From Leptospiraceae bacterium (GTDB taxonomy: Bacteria > Spirochaetota > Leptospiria > Leptospirales > Leptonemataceae): a DNA stretch of 64,000 nt. The position numbers and the translations under genes are program-made. Shown in pieces: positions 45,489 through 54,800 of the stretch (positions are counted from its first letter, which is position 1; each line of letters begins with the position of its first letter). The notes under the pieces were generated by a model. That model ran no database searches, had not been told where the DNA came from, and saw only the letters and a program-made list of their open reading frames with translations. The stretch covers positions 248,001 through 312,000 of the forward strand of contig JAOACE010000013.1 in the NCBI GenBank assembly GCA_026418015.1, in the 5' to 3' direction.

Positions 45489-46445
45489 ATGCACTATGAT
45501 TCTATTACACATCTATTAGAAAAAGGAGAATTTGCAGAAGCAATTAATCTTGTTGGCGAATTACTACAAGAAAATCCAGAAGATTTAGATTTTATCTCTG
45601 CTTATTTTACCATTAAATATTGGCAAAACAGAGAACCATTGTTATATAACTTGAAAAATAAATCCATTTCTTTTCTAATGGAGGAATGGGACAAATTCGA
45701 ATCAAAATTAAAAGAAAAAAAATATAAGCATAATCCTATTACCCTTACTCTAAAAAAATTTATCATTCAAAAGATTGTTCTTCAACTAAGAAATAAGTTT
45801 AATAAAGAAGGTTTTGAAGAATCGGATTTTCCATTACTTTTATCATTAGCAAAACAACTCTTATCTTTACAAGACTATGCCAGCGCTAGGGAATTGCTTT
45901 ATTATTATCATCAATTCCATCATCATAACTCTATCGTCTTTTTTTTATTAGGAGATACTTTTTGTTTAGAAGCCGAAATAAAAGGAAATGTAAGTCTATA
46001 TTATAAAGGATTCAGTCTTATTCGCGATGGTTATTTGATTGATGCGAATCATTTTCCTATCGAAGATGTTCAATCTAAAATATTAAATAATATTATAAAA
46101 GAACTTAAATTTTTATACGAAGATCAACAACAAAGAATCCAAGCTTGGCTACCTGTTTATATTATGCTAAAATCTTTCTATCCAGAAATTAGAAAACTTA
46201 CTGTAGAAGAAATCCAAGAAATAGAAGAAGAAATTCAACGTTTAGAAGAAGAATTAGAAGAAGTATCAGAAAAATATTACGAAAAAACATTGGCAAGATT
46301 AATCTTTTATTATTTAGTGATTTTACATTCTTTGGTTTATCATTATTCCGACGAAGAACGTTTAAACGAAATTCTAACAAATTTAGAAAAACTAACCCCC
46401 AAAATATACAACGAAGTCATAAAAATTCTCTCAAAAGAAGTATGA
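45489..46445 (+). CDS. helical TPR-like protein of unknown function
   Basis: 318 residues, soluble, all-helical. The first ~40 residues resemble a tetratricopeptide repeat (GEFAEAINLVGELLQENPEDL) and a second occurs near 130-165 (QDYASARELLYYYHQFHHHN). A Glu-rich coiled-coil stretch lies at about 238-262. Begins 3 bases after yajQ and overlaps the next gene by 4 bases (ATGA), so it is translationally coupled to the AraC-type regulator. I cannot assign a function. Confidence 0.72.
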   Translation: MHYDSITHLLEKGEFAEAINLVGELLQENPEDLDFISAYFTIKYWQNREPLLYNLKNKSISFLMEEWDKFESKLKEKKYKHNPITLTLKKFIIQKIVLQLRNKFNKEGFEESDFPLLLSLAKQLLSLQDYASARELLYYYHQFHHHNSIVFFLLGDTFCLEAEIKGNVSLYYKGFSLIRDGYLIDANHFPIEDVQSKILNNIIKELKFLYEDQQQRIQAWLPVYIMLKSFYPEIRKLTVEEIQEIEEEIQRLEEELEEVSEKYYEKTLARLIFYYLVILHSLVYHYSDEERLNEILTNLEKLTPKIYNEVIKILSKEV

Positions 46446-47497
46446 AAATAATTCAATCTCATCTAATCTGGATAAACATCAATCTTATTAGCATAATATT
46501 TTTAATCTATGTAAAATCCTTCCGAAAAAATATTCGCTTTATTAGTATATTATTTTTTTTAATCGGAATACTTTGTTATCATTTTTATTGGTTAATGCTC
46601 TTGTATGAATATTACAACATTCTAGGTTTTATTTTTTATACAGGAATGAATTTAATCTCGTATTTTTTTTGGCTATTTTCTTTGTCTATTTTTATCGATC
46701 ATTTTACCATTCGTCCCTTTCATATATTCGTAGGCATTTTAAAATTCATTGTGGGAAATGTATCTATCTTTCTTTCGTACATGAACAATTCATTAGAAGA
46801 AGTTTTTTTATTGCTCCATAAAAGTTATTACTTCCAAGTACCGAATATTTTGTTTTCTTTTATTTTGGTTTTACACTCCCTCTACATTGCTTACAAAGAA
46901 AAGGACTCGGATTTAGTAATATTAAGAATCGATGTAAGAAAATTTCATATATTTATTATTGGTATTTTTATTATTTGGATGTTTTTGTATTATTTAGTAT
47001 TTCGCCCCCTATCCTACACAGAAATTTTTAATTTAGTCAACGCAGTTCTAATCATGATTTTGTGTATTGTCTTTTTTTTATTTGGATATCCTTATCTATC
47101 TCTATTAACAGAAGAAGACAACCCCAAAAAAGTAGATAAAACGCTCCAATACGAATTTTCTCAGGATATTCTGAATAAAGTAATGGAAATGTTCGAAGTA
47201 AAAGAAATCTATAAAGAAGAAGGTTTAACTATAAGAAAACTTTCGGAATACATGAACATGCAAGAATATAAATTAAGAAATATTATTAACAAAGGATTAG
47301 GTTATAAAAACTTCAATGATTTATTAAACTCTTATAGGATTAAAAAAGCAAAAGAATTACTCTTAAATACGAACGATAAAGATCTTTCTATAACAAGAAT
47401 AGCATTAGAAGTAGGATATCCCAATGCGGCAGCTTTTAATAGGGCTTTTAAACAATTTACAGGTTTAACACCATCAGAATTCAGAAAAAAAAAATGA
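46442..47497 (+). CDS. membrane-anchored AraC-family transcription regulator
   Basis: 351 residues. Residues about 5-215 contain seven predicted membrane helices, rich in Phe, Ile and Tyr; residues about 250-351 are an AraC/XylS DNA-binding domain with two helix-turn-helix motifs (LTIRKLSEYMNMQEYKLRNIIN and ITRIALEVGYPNAAAFNRAFKQFTGLTPSEFRKK, in pieces). Such proteins couple a membrane signal to transcription. Target genes unknown; the next rightward gene is the fatty-acid hydroxylase at 47591 beyond a terminator. Confidence 0.88.
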   Translation: MKIIQSHLIWININLISIIFLIYVKSFRKNIRFISILFFLIGILCYHFYWLMLLYEYYNILGFIFYTGMNLISYFFWLFSLSIFIDHFTIRPFHIFVGILKFIVGNVSIFLSYMNNSLEEVFLLLHKSYYFQVPNILFSFILVLHSLYIAYKEKDSDLVILRIDVRKFHIFIIGIFIIWMFLYYLVFRPLSYTEIFNLVNAVLIMILCIVFFLFGYPYLSLLTEEDNPKKVDKTLQYEFSQDILNKVMEMFEVKEIYKEEGLTIRKLSEYMNMQEYKLRNIINKGLGYKNFNDLLNSYRIKKAKELLLNTNDKDLSITRIALEVGYPNAAAFNRAFKQFTGLTPSEFRKKK

Positions 47498-47525
47498 TCA
47501 ATTTTAAAATTGATCATTTTTTTTT
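47491..47525 (+). terminator. intrinsic terminator overlapping the AraC-gene stop
   Basis: A perfect inverted repeat, AAAATGATCAATTTT (47491-47505) and its complement (47506-47520), followed by five T. The TGA stop codon at 47495-47497 lies inside the left arm. It should work in either direction because A-tract and T-tract flank the stem. Confidence 0.8.
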
Positions 47526-47554
47526 AATAATTGAAAAGATTTATTTTTTTTCTC

Positions 47555-47563
47555 TGATATAAT
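47555..47563 (+). promoter_or_regulatory. extended -10 promoter of the hydroxylase gene
   Basis: TGATATAAT with the TG dinucleotide one base before a perfect TATAAT (47558-47563). A TTGAAA at 47531-47536 is 21 bases away, too far for an ordinary -35. A GAGGAGG ribosome-binding sequence at 47580-47586 precedes the ATG at 47591. Confidence 0.5.
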
Positions 47564-47590
47564 TCTTTATAAAATATTTGAGGAGGGAAT

Positions 47591-48421
47591 ATGGGATATA
47601 TTCAAGGACAAATTTACGCCAACACTGGTGTCGTTTTTTTAGTAATAACAATCATCAATTTGATTCGTTATGTACTAATCGCTGGTTTAGCATTTATTAT
47701 TTTTTGGGTTTTGCTAAAAGATAAGATTTCTTATAGAAGAATTCAAAAAAGACAACCAAAACCAATAGATTTTAAAAGAGAAATCTTTTATTCTATGCTT
47801 ACGATTATTATTTTTGGTATTGTTGGTGTGATTGTATATTTTTTAAGGATCCATGGTTATACCAAAATATATTCTGATGTGAATCAATATGGTTGGGGAT
47901 ACTTTTGGTTTTCCGTTATTGCATTAATCTTTTTGCACGATACCTATTTCTATTGGACACATCGACTAATGCATCATCCGAAAATTTTTAAGTATGTGCA
48001 TTTGGTTCACCATAAATCCAATAATCCTACACCTTTTGCTGCTTATTCGTTTCATCCATTAGAAGCAATTGTAGAAGCTGGAATTATTCCTCTTGCTGTT
48101 TTTATTATGCCAGTTCATAATGGTGCGTTGTTTATCTTTATTACATTTTCTTTTATCATGAATGTATTAGGTCATGTCGGTTATGAATTTTATTTTAAAG
48201 GTTTTACAAAAAATCCTTTTACATGGTGGAATAATACAAGCACACATCACAACATGCATCATCAATACGTAAATTGGAATTTTGGATTATACTTTAACTT
48301 TTGGGATCGGTTGATGGGTACAAATCACCCCAAATATCACGAAACATTCGAAGAAATTACTAAAATACCTTTAATATCTGTAAGAAATCAAAAGGCAGAA
48401 ATTTTAAAATTATCCGAGTAA
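47591..48421 (+). CDS. fatty acid hydroxylase / sterol desaturase family protein
   Basis: 276 residues with four or more membrane helices and the di-iron histidine clusters of the family: HDTYFYWTHRLMHH, HLVHHKSNNPTPFAAYSFHPLE and STHHNMHHQYVNWNFGLYF (in pieces). These enzymes insert oxygen into or desaturate lipid carbons in the membrane, using O2. The substrate here cannot be told. It has its own promoter and a strong ribosome-binding site, and ends at a bidirectional terminator. Confidence 0.93.
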   Translation: MGYIQGQIYANTGVVFLVITIINLIRYVLIAGLAFIIFWVLLKDKISYRRIQKRQPKPIDFKREIFYSMLTIIIFGIVGVIVYFLRIHGYTKIYSDVNQYGWGYFWFSVIALIFLHDTYFYWTHRLMHHPKIFKYVHLVHHKSNNPTPFAAYSFHPLEAIVEAGIIPLAVFIMPVHNGALFIFITFSFIMNVLGHVGYEFYFKGFTKNPFTWWNNTSTHHNMHHQYVNWNFGLYFNFWDRLMGTNHPKYHETFEEITKIPLISVRNQKAEILKLSE

Positions 48422-48439
48422 TAGGGGGCTAACCCCTAT
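48421..48439. terminator. bidirectional terminator between convergent genes
   Basis: ATAGGGG (48421-48427), loop GCTAA, CCCCTAT (48433-48439). It lies on the stop codons of both the hydroxylase gene (plus) and dprA (minus, stop 48436-48438). Confidence 0.6.
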
Positions 48440-49401
48440 ACTTCGATTTTTAATACATTTGCGCCTTCTTCTATGAGCTTTTTATTTCCATCATTATGGA
48501 TTAAATTATCGAAAAAAGGGTGATCAAAACAGTATATATCGCGATTCTCTTGTAATGCATAATCTGTGCTTATCAATGCACCACTTTTTTCGCCCGCTTG
48601 CATTACGAACAAATACTGGGATAAACCCGTAATAATTCGATTTCGCAGAGGGAAGGTATATTTTCCTGCTTTGTACGAAGGAAAAAACTCACTCACCAAA
48701 TAAAATTCCTGATGATTGGATACTGCTTCTAAGAATAATTTTAAGTGCTTTTTTGGAGAGACAAAATCGATTCCAGAACCTAAAATTGCAATTGTTGGTA
48801 CGTTAAAAAAAATAGAAGATTTATGCACTCTATAATCAATTCCTCTTGCAAAACCGGAAACAGTTGCAATCATTTTTTGATTTTTTCTTAAATTTTCTCT
48901 AAAAAGTTTTAATTGGGTTTGATGGACTTTTCCGATTTGTTTAACCAATTCGTCACTATTTTTAAAGATAGAAAATAATTCTACTACTCTATCTGTTGCA
49001 AGTAGGGAAACTGGGAAGGGATTTCGCGTACCAACAATGGATATACTGTCATATTCGTTAAAGTTGAGCATCTTTCCATTAGAAGATTTTATAAACAAAA
49101 CAATAGGAGGATCATAAATTTGTTTTAATAGATAAGAATATTCTGGTTCATTCCACAAGATAATTTGGTTAAAATGGAAATTTTTTTGGTTTTTTAAATA
49201 TCTTTGGGTTTTAGAAATCGCATAATTTATTTGATTTTTATTATAAAAATATTTTAATAATTGAATGTTTTGTTTTACATTCCATGGTTCGTTAGAAATA
49301 GTAATATTTTTGTTATGTTCTTTGATAAAATGAAGAAACCTACGTCGATAAGGAAATGCAGAAAAAAATAAGGCTGTTTCTAATTTTCCGGAATCTTGCA
49401 T
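48436..49401 (-). CDS. dprA: DNA-processing protein DprA
   Basis: 321 residues with the DprA/Smf Rossmann-like fold: SIVGTRNP, VSGFARGIDYRVHKSSI, TIAILGSGIDFVSPKKH, FPLRNRIITGLSQYLFVMQAGEKSGALISTDYALQ (in pieces). DprA loads RecA on incoming single-stranded DNA during transformation, but is conserved in many bacteria not known to be competent. It lacks a clear C-terminal DML1-like winged helix. Overlaps the upstream TPR lipoprotein gene by 22 bases. Confidence 0.92.
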   Translation of the reverse strand: MQDSGKLETALFFSAFPYRRRFLHFIKEHNKNITISNEPWNVKQNIQLLKYFYNKNQINYAISKTQRYLKNQKNFHFNQIILWNEPEYSYLLKQIYDPPIVLFIKSSNGKMLNFNEYDSISIVGTRNPFPVSLLATDRVVELFSIFKNSDELVKQIGKVHQTQLKLFRENLRKNQKMIATVSGFARGIDYRVHKSSIFFNVPTIAILGSGIDFVSPKKHLKLFLEAVSNHQEFYLVSEFFPSYKAGKYTFPLRNRIITGLSQYLFVMQAGEKSGALISTDYALQENRDIYCFDHPFFDNLIHNDGNKKLIEEGANVLKIEV

Positions 49402-50267
49402 TCAGGCTTTCCTTCTATGCAATATTGAAGATTCTTCATGTTTTCTAATGCTTGTAGATAGCTTCGGTTTCTTTTGATGTCGCCTTTTAACATCTTTCTG
49501 GAATACATTTCTTCGATGATTTTTGTAATATCTTCGTAAATCTTAAATGCTTCTTGGAACTCTCCATTTTCTACAAGGATATGAGCTTTTGCAAAATAAG
49601 CAGGTGTATAAAATCGCTCTTTTTTTATTGCATAATCCAAGTAAGCGATGGCTTTATTAACATCTTTTGATTCTGTGGGAATTTTTCCATACAAAACACC
49701 CAAACTATATGCAAAGCGAATATCGTCTGGATAAGCAGCATATCCGCGCTCTAAAAGAAACAATGCTGTTTTTAAACGTTCCTCTTCCCACCCTAATACG
49801 CGAGAAGCATTTCCGTAGCAAATACCTGCCTCGTAAAGTAAATCTGGTAGTAGCTCATGGTACATCAATGCTTTCTTAAAATAAGGAAGAGCAGATTCGT
49901 AAAGATTGAGTTTTTCTTCTGGTTCGTTTAATTGCTGATTTACAGATTGTTTAAAATATTCTGTTGCAAGTTCATAAGAACCTTGACTCAACAAAGCTTT
50001 GCCAATTTTCCAAGCCAACTCTCCTTGTAGCTTTTTTTCTTGTGCATATTTGTGAATGGTTTCGTACAACTCTTTACTGTCTTTTTCGGAAACCTTTAAC
50101 TGATTTTGCCACATTTTTAAATCTTCTTCGTTGATTTTAATCTTTCTTTCGCGACGATGCTCAAAGGACCAATTTTGAATAAGATTCTTTATGTTATCGC
50201 AAGAAGTAAAATTTAAAACTAACAAGATTAAAACTACCTTGGATTTTAATAGGAACTTTGCTTGCAT
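49380..50267 (-). CDS. TPR lipoprotein
   Basis: 295 residues from ATG 50267 (MQAKFLLKSKVVLILLVLNF), chosen because it begins a lipoprotein signal ending at TSC (Cys at residue 24); the open frame to 50333 would add 22 residues before it. Mature part has about five TPR-like repeats (SYELATEYFKQSVNQQ, DIRFAYSLGVLYGK, NKAIAYLDYAIKKE, TPAYFAKAHILVENGE). The lipobox has Ser at -1 and is loose, as is usual in spirochaetes. Co-directional with dprA and overlapping it. Confidence 0.82.
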   Translation of the reverse strand: MQAKFLLKSKVVLILLVLNFTSCDNIKNLIQNWSFEHRRERKIKINEEDLKMWQNQLKVSEKDSKELYETIHKYAQEKKLQGELAWKIGKALLSQGSYELATEYFKQSVNQQLNEPEEKLNLYESALPYFKKALMYHELLPDLLYEAGICYGNASRVLGWEEERLKTALFLLERGYAAYPDDIRFAYSLGVLYGKIPTESKDVNKAIAYLDYAIKKERFYTPAYFAKAHILVENGEFQEAFKIYEDITKIIEEMYSRKMLKGDIKRNRSYLQALENMKNLQYCIEGKPECKIPEN

Positions 50268-50322
50268 AGTAAAAACTTTTTTATATTTTCGAACTAACAT
50301 AAAAATCCATAAGAAAAAATTT

Positions 50323-50832
50323 ATGTCAAACACAAATATTCAACAAATCATAGAGAAAATTTTTCAACTAGAAAATCAGCTAAAAGAAGACCAATACACC
50401 AAAGAACAAATTCAGAACTTTTTTAGCTATCATCATTACGATGTTTTTATCTTAATCTATGAGCCAAAAACCATTCTAAAAATCCTTCAAAATCATACAT
50501 GGAATATTATAAACAACCAAAAGGACATTTTATTACCATTTGATGTTATTGGTTATGCATTATTTTTCAAAAATGATTCGGAACAATTGTTGGAACTACA
50601 CAAAATCGTGATAGATTCTAAGTTTCGAGGTCGCGGATTGGCTTTTGATTTTTTAAGTCAAATCCTGAATGATTACAAAAAACTAAACTATCGAAAGATC
50701 TTTTTAGAAGTTTCGGAACAAAATCTACCCGCCATAAACTTATACAAAAAATTAAACTTTAAGATAATCCAGGTTCGAAAAAAATATTATCAAAACAACA
50801 TAGATGCATTCGTTATGACGTTAGATATTTGA
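50323..50832 (+). CDS. GNAT-family N-acetyltransferase (RimI-like)
   Basis: 169 residues from ATG 50323 (MSNTNIQQIIEKIF); the longer frame from 50191 would overlap the promoter and start of the divergent lipoprotein gene. GNAT motifs: HKIVIDSKFRGRGLAFDFLSQIL (acetyl-CoA-binding R/Q-x-x-G-x-G/A in FRGRGLA), FLEVSEQNLPAINLYKKLNF (RimI-type VxxxNxxAxxLYxxxGF). Suggests acetylation of a protein N-terminus or small amine; substrate not evident. Stop is TGA. Confidence 0.88.
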   Translation: MSNTNIQQIIEKIFQLENQLKEDQYTKEQIQNFFSYHHYDVFILIYEPKTILKILQNHTWNIINNQKDILLPFDVIGYALFFKNDSEQLLELHKIVIDSKFRGRGLAFDFLSQILNDYKKLNYRKIFLEVSEQNLPAINLYKKLNFKIIQVRKKYYQNNIDAFVMTLDI

Positions 50833-50888
50833 GTTTTTTGTAATATCTAATTAATCGAAATTTTTTCAAAAAAAATAAAAAATATATG

Positions 50889-50916
50889 TTGCAAAAAAAA
50901 AGTGAATCATTATAAT
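50889..50916 (+). promoter_or_regulatory. leaderless promoter of the outer-membrane protein gene
   Basis: TTGCAA (50889-50894), 16-base spacer, consensus TATAAT (50911-50916), 7 bases to ATG 50924. The earlier in-frame ATG at 50915 overlaps the -10 box and cannot be the start. Confidence 0.65.
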
Positions 50917-50923
50917 GTTTTTT

Positions 50924-52099
50924 ATGAGTATGTTAGAACGTAAAATTATAAAAGTATTATTTTTTAGTATTTGTTTTTTGCTGGTAATAAATCCTGCGTT
51001 TTCCCAACAAAAAGAAGAAGAAGATAAGGGGAGTATTGATATAAACCTTTCGGTGGTTTCGAATTATGTTTGGAGAGGTCATGATTTCTACAGAAATTAT
51101 GCACTACAAAAACAAAAGTCTTATGGACCACATACAGGAACATGGGCATTTGAACCAACAATTACTTGGCACACCCCAGCCGACGGTTTTTATGTAAGTC
51201 TTTTTTCTTCGATCGCACTAAAAGGAAGAAACGATGTAGACATAGACAAACGGTTACAAAAAGAACCTGGTGGCAATTTTATCCAAGGTAGAACATCTTT
51301 ACTTGATCCAAATTTTAATTTTATCAATGATTTAAAGGCAGAATTCGCTTCTTTGGGAAATGATGTCTCGAATTATCAACAAGCACCCAATTTCTACAAG
51401 GAATCTGTCGGTCTAAAGCGAAATGACGAATTAGATATTACCATAGGATACGAAAAAGAAACCAAAAATGTAGGAGTAATTGGTTTTGGTATTTATCATT
51501 ATGCATATGCTAATACCGTAGCAAGAGGTACACCCTATGGAACAGAGGTATATATAACTTATGCACCACCTTTTCTAACATCATTAAAATTGGGGATTTA
51601 CGAAGATTTAGAAATCCATACGACATATTATCAGTTATCTTATGGGGGAGAATATGAACTAACAAAAGGACTTAAATCCTCCTATACAATTTCTGCGGGA
51701 TATTATGTGATGGATAAGGTCCAAGGTGCAAGCGATGTTACTTTAAATTATACAGTATCGAAAAGTATTACAGATAAAAGTAGTATTTACATTGGATTGA
51801 ACGCGGCATATTGTCCCGATTTAAAAATACAAGAATATTACTGGGGTTCTGGCGATGCAATTACAAAAGAAGTTTATAAAACACATCTTCCCATTGATTT
51901 AAACGGAAAAAGTACAATTTACGATGGCAAGGTAGCAGATCCATCTAAAACCATTGGTCCTGTTAATGAATATATTAATGCCCAAATAAGTGATTTGATT
52001 ACAAATCAGACTGGCATTCCTTATACTTATACACCACGTCAAAGCTTACCAAAATACTTATGGTGGTTATCTTTTGGATATCAAACAACCATAGAATAA
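50924..52099 (+). CDS. putative beta-barrel outer-membrane protein
   Basis: 391 residues from ATG 50924 with a signal peptide (LERKIIKVLFFSICFLLVIN, cleaved near PAFSQ). The mature part alternates hydrophobic and polar residues in strands ending in aromatic residues (INLSVVSNYVWRGHDFY, GFYVSLFSSIALKG, YTISAGYYVM, IYIGLNAAYC, LWWLSFGYQT), typical of an outer-membrane barrel. SNYVWRGHD resembles the opening of the Gcw/TIGR02001-type barrels. Its function (porin or other) is not known. Ends directly at a strong terminator. Confidence 0.78.
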   Translation: MSMLERKIIKVLFFSICFLLVINPAFSQQKEEEDKGSIDINLSVVSNYVWRGHDFYRNYALQKQKSYGPHTGTWAFEPTITWHTPADGFYVSLFSSIALKGRNDVDIDKRLQKEPGGNFIQGRTSLLDPNFNFINDLKAEFASLGNDVSNYQQAPNFYKESVGLKRNDELDITIGYEKETKNVGVIGFGIYHYAYANTVARGTPYGTEVYITYAPPFLTSLKLGIYEDLEIHTTYYQLSYGGEYELTKGLKSSYTISAGYYVMDKVQGASDVTLNYTVSKSITDKSSIYIGLNAAYCPDLKIQEYYWGSGDAITKEVYKTHLPIDLNGKSTIYDGKVADPSKTIGPVNEYINAQISDLITNQTGIPYTYTPRQSLPKYLWWLSFGYQTTIE

Positions 52100-52126
52100 A
52101 AGACGGAAGATTATCTTTCGTCTTTT
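52098..52126 (+). terminator. intrinsic terminator after the outer-membrane protein gene
   Basis: A 13-base-pair stem with one G.U pair, AAAAGACGGAAGA (52098-52110), loop TTA, right arm 52114-52126 ending in TTTT. It begins inside the TAA stop codon and separates this gene from the phosphatase gene 14 bases further on. Confidence 0.75.
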
Positions 52127-52139
52127 GGATTTAAAAATT

Positions 52140-53870
52140 ATGCAAAGAAAATGGTATCAAAAACGTAGTATAATAAGTTTGATCAATATTTTGGTATTTA
52201 TTGTATTTATAGTTGTATTTGAATCTTACACGTTTACAAAAAGCAAATTAGAAACAAAAAATCTCTCCCAGCTAATCCAATTTTTTGTGTGGAATTTGGA
52301 TGATGCTTCTGCCAAACAATATTTAGATGTTTATATAAAAAATCAAAATATTAACAAGGTTGTTATACGACATCCCAATGGTAAGGAATTTTTAAGCATA
52401 GAAAAAACAGAAACATTTTCTCTAACACAAAGTGTTTTAAAATTTTTATTTTTAATTCGCACATATCCTCTACAAGAACCTATTTTTTACGAAAAAGAAA
52501 ACATTGGAACGATAGAAGTATATTGGATTAACGAAAATATATATATTTACTTTTATGCTTTTATTATTTTAATATTAATTACAATCATTGCACATTTTTA
52601 CGTAGAAACAATTATACAAAAAAACCGATTAAATCAAGCATTCAAAGAAATCAATGAACTAAAAATTCAACAGGATGCAGATTATTATCTTACAAGTTTA
52701 TTGATTCGCCCTCTTTGTTATATCAATTTTCCAAGTAGAAACTATATCCTTCAGCATTATTTAGATCAAAAGAAAAAATTCACTTACAAAAAATACAACA
52801 CAGAAATCGGTGGTGATTTTATCTTAGTAAAAGAAATTCAGCTAAGAAAAAGAGATTACATTTTATTTATTAATGCAGATGCGATGGGGAAATCTCTCCA
52901 AGGTGGAAGTGGTATTCTTGTATTAGGTTCCATTCTGTATGCAATCTTAAAACGATTAGAATTTCGTAAAGACGACCAAAATAAATATCCGGAAATTTGG
53001 CTAAAATACTTATGTTTAGAAATACAAGAATTGTTCGAATCTTTTCAAGGATCTATGATGTTATCGGCGGTCATTGGTCTTATTGATGTAAATTCTGGAA
53101 TTATGTTTTATGTGAATTTTGAGCATCCCTATCCTATTGTTTATCGAAAAGGTAAGGCTGATTTTATTGGAAATAATTATATTTTAAGAAAAATTGGTTA
53201 TCCAAAAGTTTTTCAACAAGATATTAAGATACAAGTATTCGAGCTAGAAGTTCAAGACATTTTTTTTGTTGGTTCAGATGGTAAAGACGATATAGAAATG
53301 CAATCAGAAGATGGAACAAAATACATAAACGAAGACGAAACACTTTTTTTAAGATTGGTAGAAAAATACGAAGGAGAATTACCATTAATCATAGAAGCCA
53401 TCAAACAAAAGGGAAAAATCATCGATGACATAAGTATTTTAAAATTTCATGTTATACACAAAGAAGTACCTCATATTAACGATATTCCTGCAAATCATAC
53501 TCATCGGTTAATAGAAGAAATTCATACACTCATCCGACAAAGAAAATTTCAGCAAATCTATATTCTTCTAAAGCCCTATGTAGAAGAATATGGTTCTGAT
53601 AATTCTTTGCTCTACTACTATGCAGCAAGTTGCTATAAACTAAAAAAATACGACGAAGCCATAGAAATAGGCGAACGATTATTAAACAGAATAGAAATTA
53701 TCAAACCCATTTATTATATATTGATAAAATCCTATCTTGCAAAAAATGAATTAAACAGAAGTAGTTATCTATTACAAGAAGCAAAGAAAGTAAAACTTGA
53801 CGATGATAAAGTCAACAAATTAGAATTACTCTTAAACAAAAAACAATCTTCTACCTTAGAAAAATTATAG
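52140..53870 (+). CDS. SpoIIE-type protein phosphatase with TPR tail
   Basis: 576 residues from ATG 52140 (the frame could start at TTG 52125, inside the terminator stem). Two membrane helices (about 10-33 and 150-170) flank a periplasmic region of about 110 residues; then a PP2C/SpoIIE phosphatase domain with the metal-binding GGDFILVKEI, NADAMGKSLQGGSGILVLGSILY, GLIDVNSG and FFVGSDGKDDIE; then TPR-like repeats near the C-terminus (LYYYAASCYKLKKYDEAIEIGERLL). Such enzymes dephosphorylate anti-anti-sigma (STAS) proteins. No STAS or anti-sigma kinase is adjacent. Confidence 0.87.
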   Translation: MQRKWYQKRSIISLINILVFIVFIVVFESYTFTKSKLETKNLSQLIQFFVWNLDDASAKQYLDVYIKNQNINKVVIRHPNGKEFLSIEKTETFSLTQSVLKFLFLIRTYPLQEPIFYEKENIGTIEVYWINENIYIYFYAFIILILITIIAHFYVETIIQKNRLNQAFKEINELKIQQDADYYLTSLLIRPLCYINFPSRNYILQHYLDQKKKFTYKKYNTEIGGDFILVKEIQLRKRDYILFINADAMGKSLQGGSGILVLGSILYAILKRLEFRKDDQNKYPEIWLKYLCLEIQELFESFQGSMMLSAVIGLIDVNSGIMFYVNFEHPYPIVYRKGKADFIGNNYILRKIGYPKVFQQDIKIQVFELEVQDIFFVGSDGKDDIEMQSEDGTKYINEDETLFLRLVEKYEGELPLIIEAIKQKGKIIDDISILKFHVIHKEVPHINDIPANHTHRLIEEIHTLIRQRKFQQIYILLKPYVEEYGSDNSLLYYYAASCYKLKKYDEAIEIGERLLNRIEIIKPIYYILIKSYLAKNELNRSSYLLQEAKKVKLDDDKVNKLELLLNKKQSSTLEKL

Positions 53871-54734
53871 GGAAGGATTCCAAATTCCTTTCTCGTTAAA
53901 GTGGTTTTCTCTTAATAATTTATTTAACTCTCCTGTTTGTTTTAATTCTTTTAAACCTGCGTTAAAATCTTGTAATTTTTTTTGAGCATAAGGAGATTTT
54001 CGCGATATACAAACATACAAAAATTTATATTCCAGTTCGGGAGTAATAAAATAAGTTTTTTCGAAAAAATCAGGATATTGTTTAATCAAGTAAGTTCGAA
54101 TCAAATAATTAGCAACATTGGGATCGATAAAGATTAGTTGCACGCGATTATAATAAAGCTTTTTTAGGTTACTTAAATCATCGGTGGTTTCTTCTTTTTG
54201 TAAATAGTTAGCACTATCGAAATATTTTGTATTGGTATAACCTCTTACAATGCCAATACGATAAGAAGTTAAAGCATGGAAATCTTTCATATCGTATTGT
54301 GTTTTAAATTTATAATTGATATCTTTTCTTCCATAAAAACCAGCAGGACCACCAGGGTATGGATCAGAAAAATAAAAGTCTTTTTTTAGATCTTCGTTAT
54401 AATATTCAGGAAAATAGCCATCAATCTCTCCACTTGCAGCTAATTGCATGGTTCTAGCCCAAGGATAAAATTTAATTACTACCTTATAACTCTTTTGTTC
54501 GTAAATTTTTTTAACTATTTGATAAACATATCCATAATTGGGTAAATCTTGACCAATATAAGGCTGCCACTCTAATGTTGTCAAAATGATGGTATTTTTT
54601 CTGTCTTGGATTTCGTCTTGATTTTTTGCTTCGATAGAATTCGACGTTTTAACAAAATCTTGTTTGTTCGATCTAAAAAAAAGATCACAATTTATATAAA
54701 ATAAAAAAACTAAAATAAACATTATGTTCTTCAT
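53865..54734 (-). CDS. extracellular solute-binding lipoprotein (SBP family 3)
   Basis: 289 residues from ATG 54734 (MKNIMFILVFLFYINC), where Cys16 would be lipidated with the loose spirochaete-type lipobox; the frame extends to 54773. Mature part follows the family 3 pattern (TTLEWQPYIGQDLPNYGYV, VVIKFYPWARTMQLAASGEIDGYFPEYY in pieces, SYRIGIVRGYTNTKY, LDFNAGLKELKQTGELNKL-like end). It lacks a transporter gene next to it, so it may be a sensor or orphan binding protein for an amino-acid-like ligand. The last 6 bases overlap the convergent phosphatase gene. Confidence 0.85.
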   Translation of the reverse strand: MKNIMFILVFLFYINCDLFFRSNKQDFVKTSNSIEAKNQDEIQDRKNTIILTTLEWQPYIGQDLPNYGYVYQIVKKIYEQKSYKVVIKFYPWARTMQLAASGEIDGYFPEYYNEDLKKDFYFSDPYPGGPAGFYGRKDINYKFKTQYDMKDFHALTSYRIGIVRGYTNTKYFDSANYLQKEETTDDLSNLKKLYYNRVQLIFIDPNVANYLIRTYLIKQYPDFFEKTYFITPELEYKFLYVCISRKSPYAQKKLQDFNAGLKELKQTGELNKLLRENHFNEKGIWNPSL

Positions 54735-54741
54735 ACAATTT

Positions 54742-54769
54742 AAACTAAAATTATTTTTAAAATTTGCAA
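54742..54769 (-). promoter_or_regulatory. probable leaderless promoter of the solute-binding lipoprotein
   Basis: TTGCAA (54769-54764), 16-base spacer, TAGTTT (54747-54742), 7 bases to ATG 54734. The -35 hexamer is the same as at 50889; the -10 match is only fair. Confidence 0.4.
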
Positions 54770-54800
54770 ACATTTTTTATTAAAATAATTCTGATTTTTA

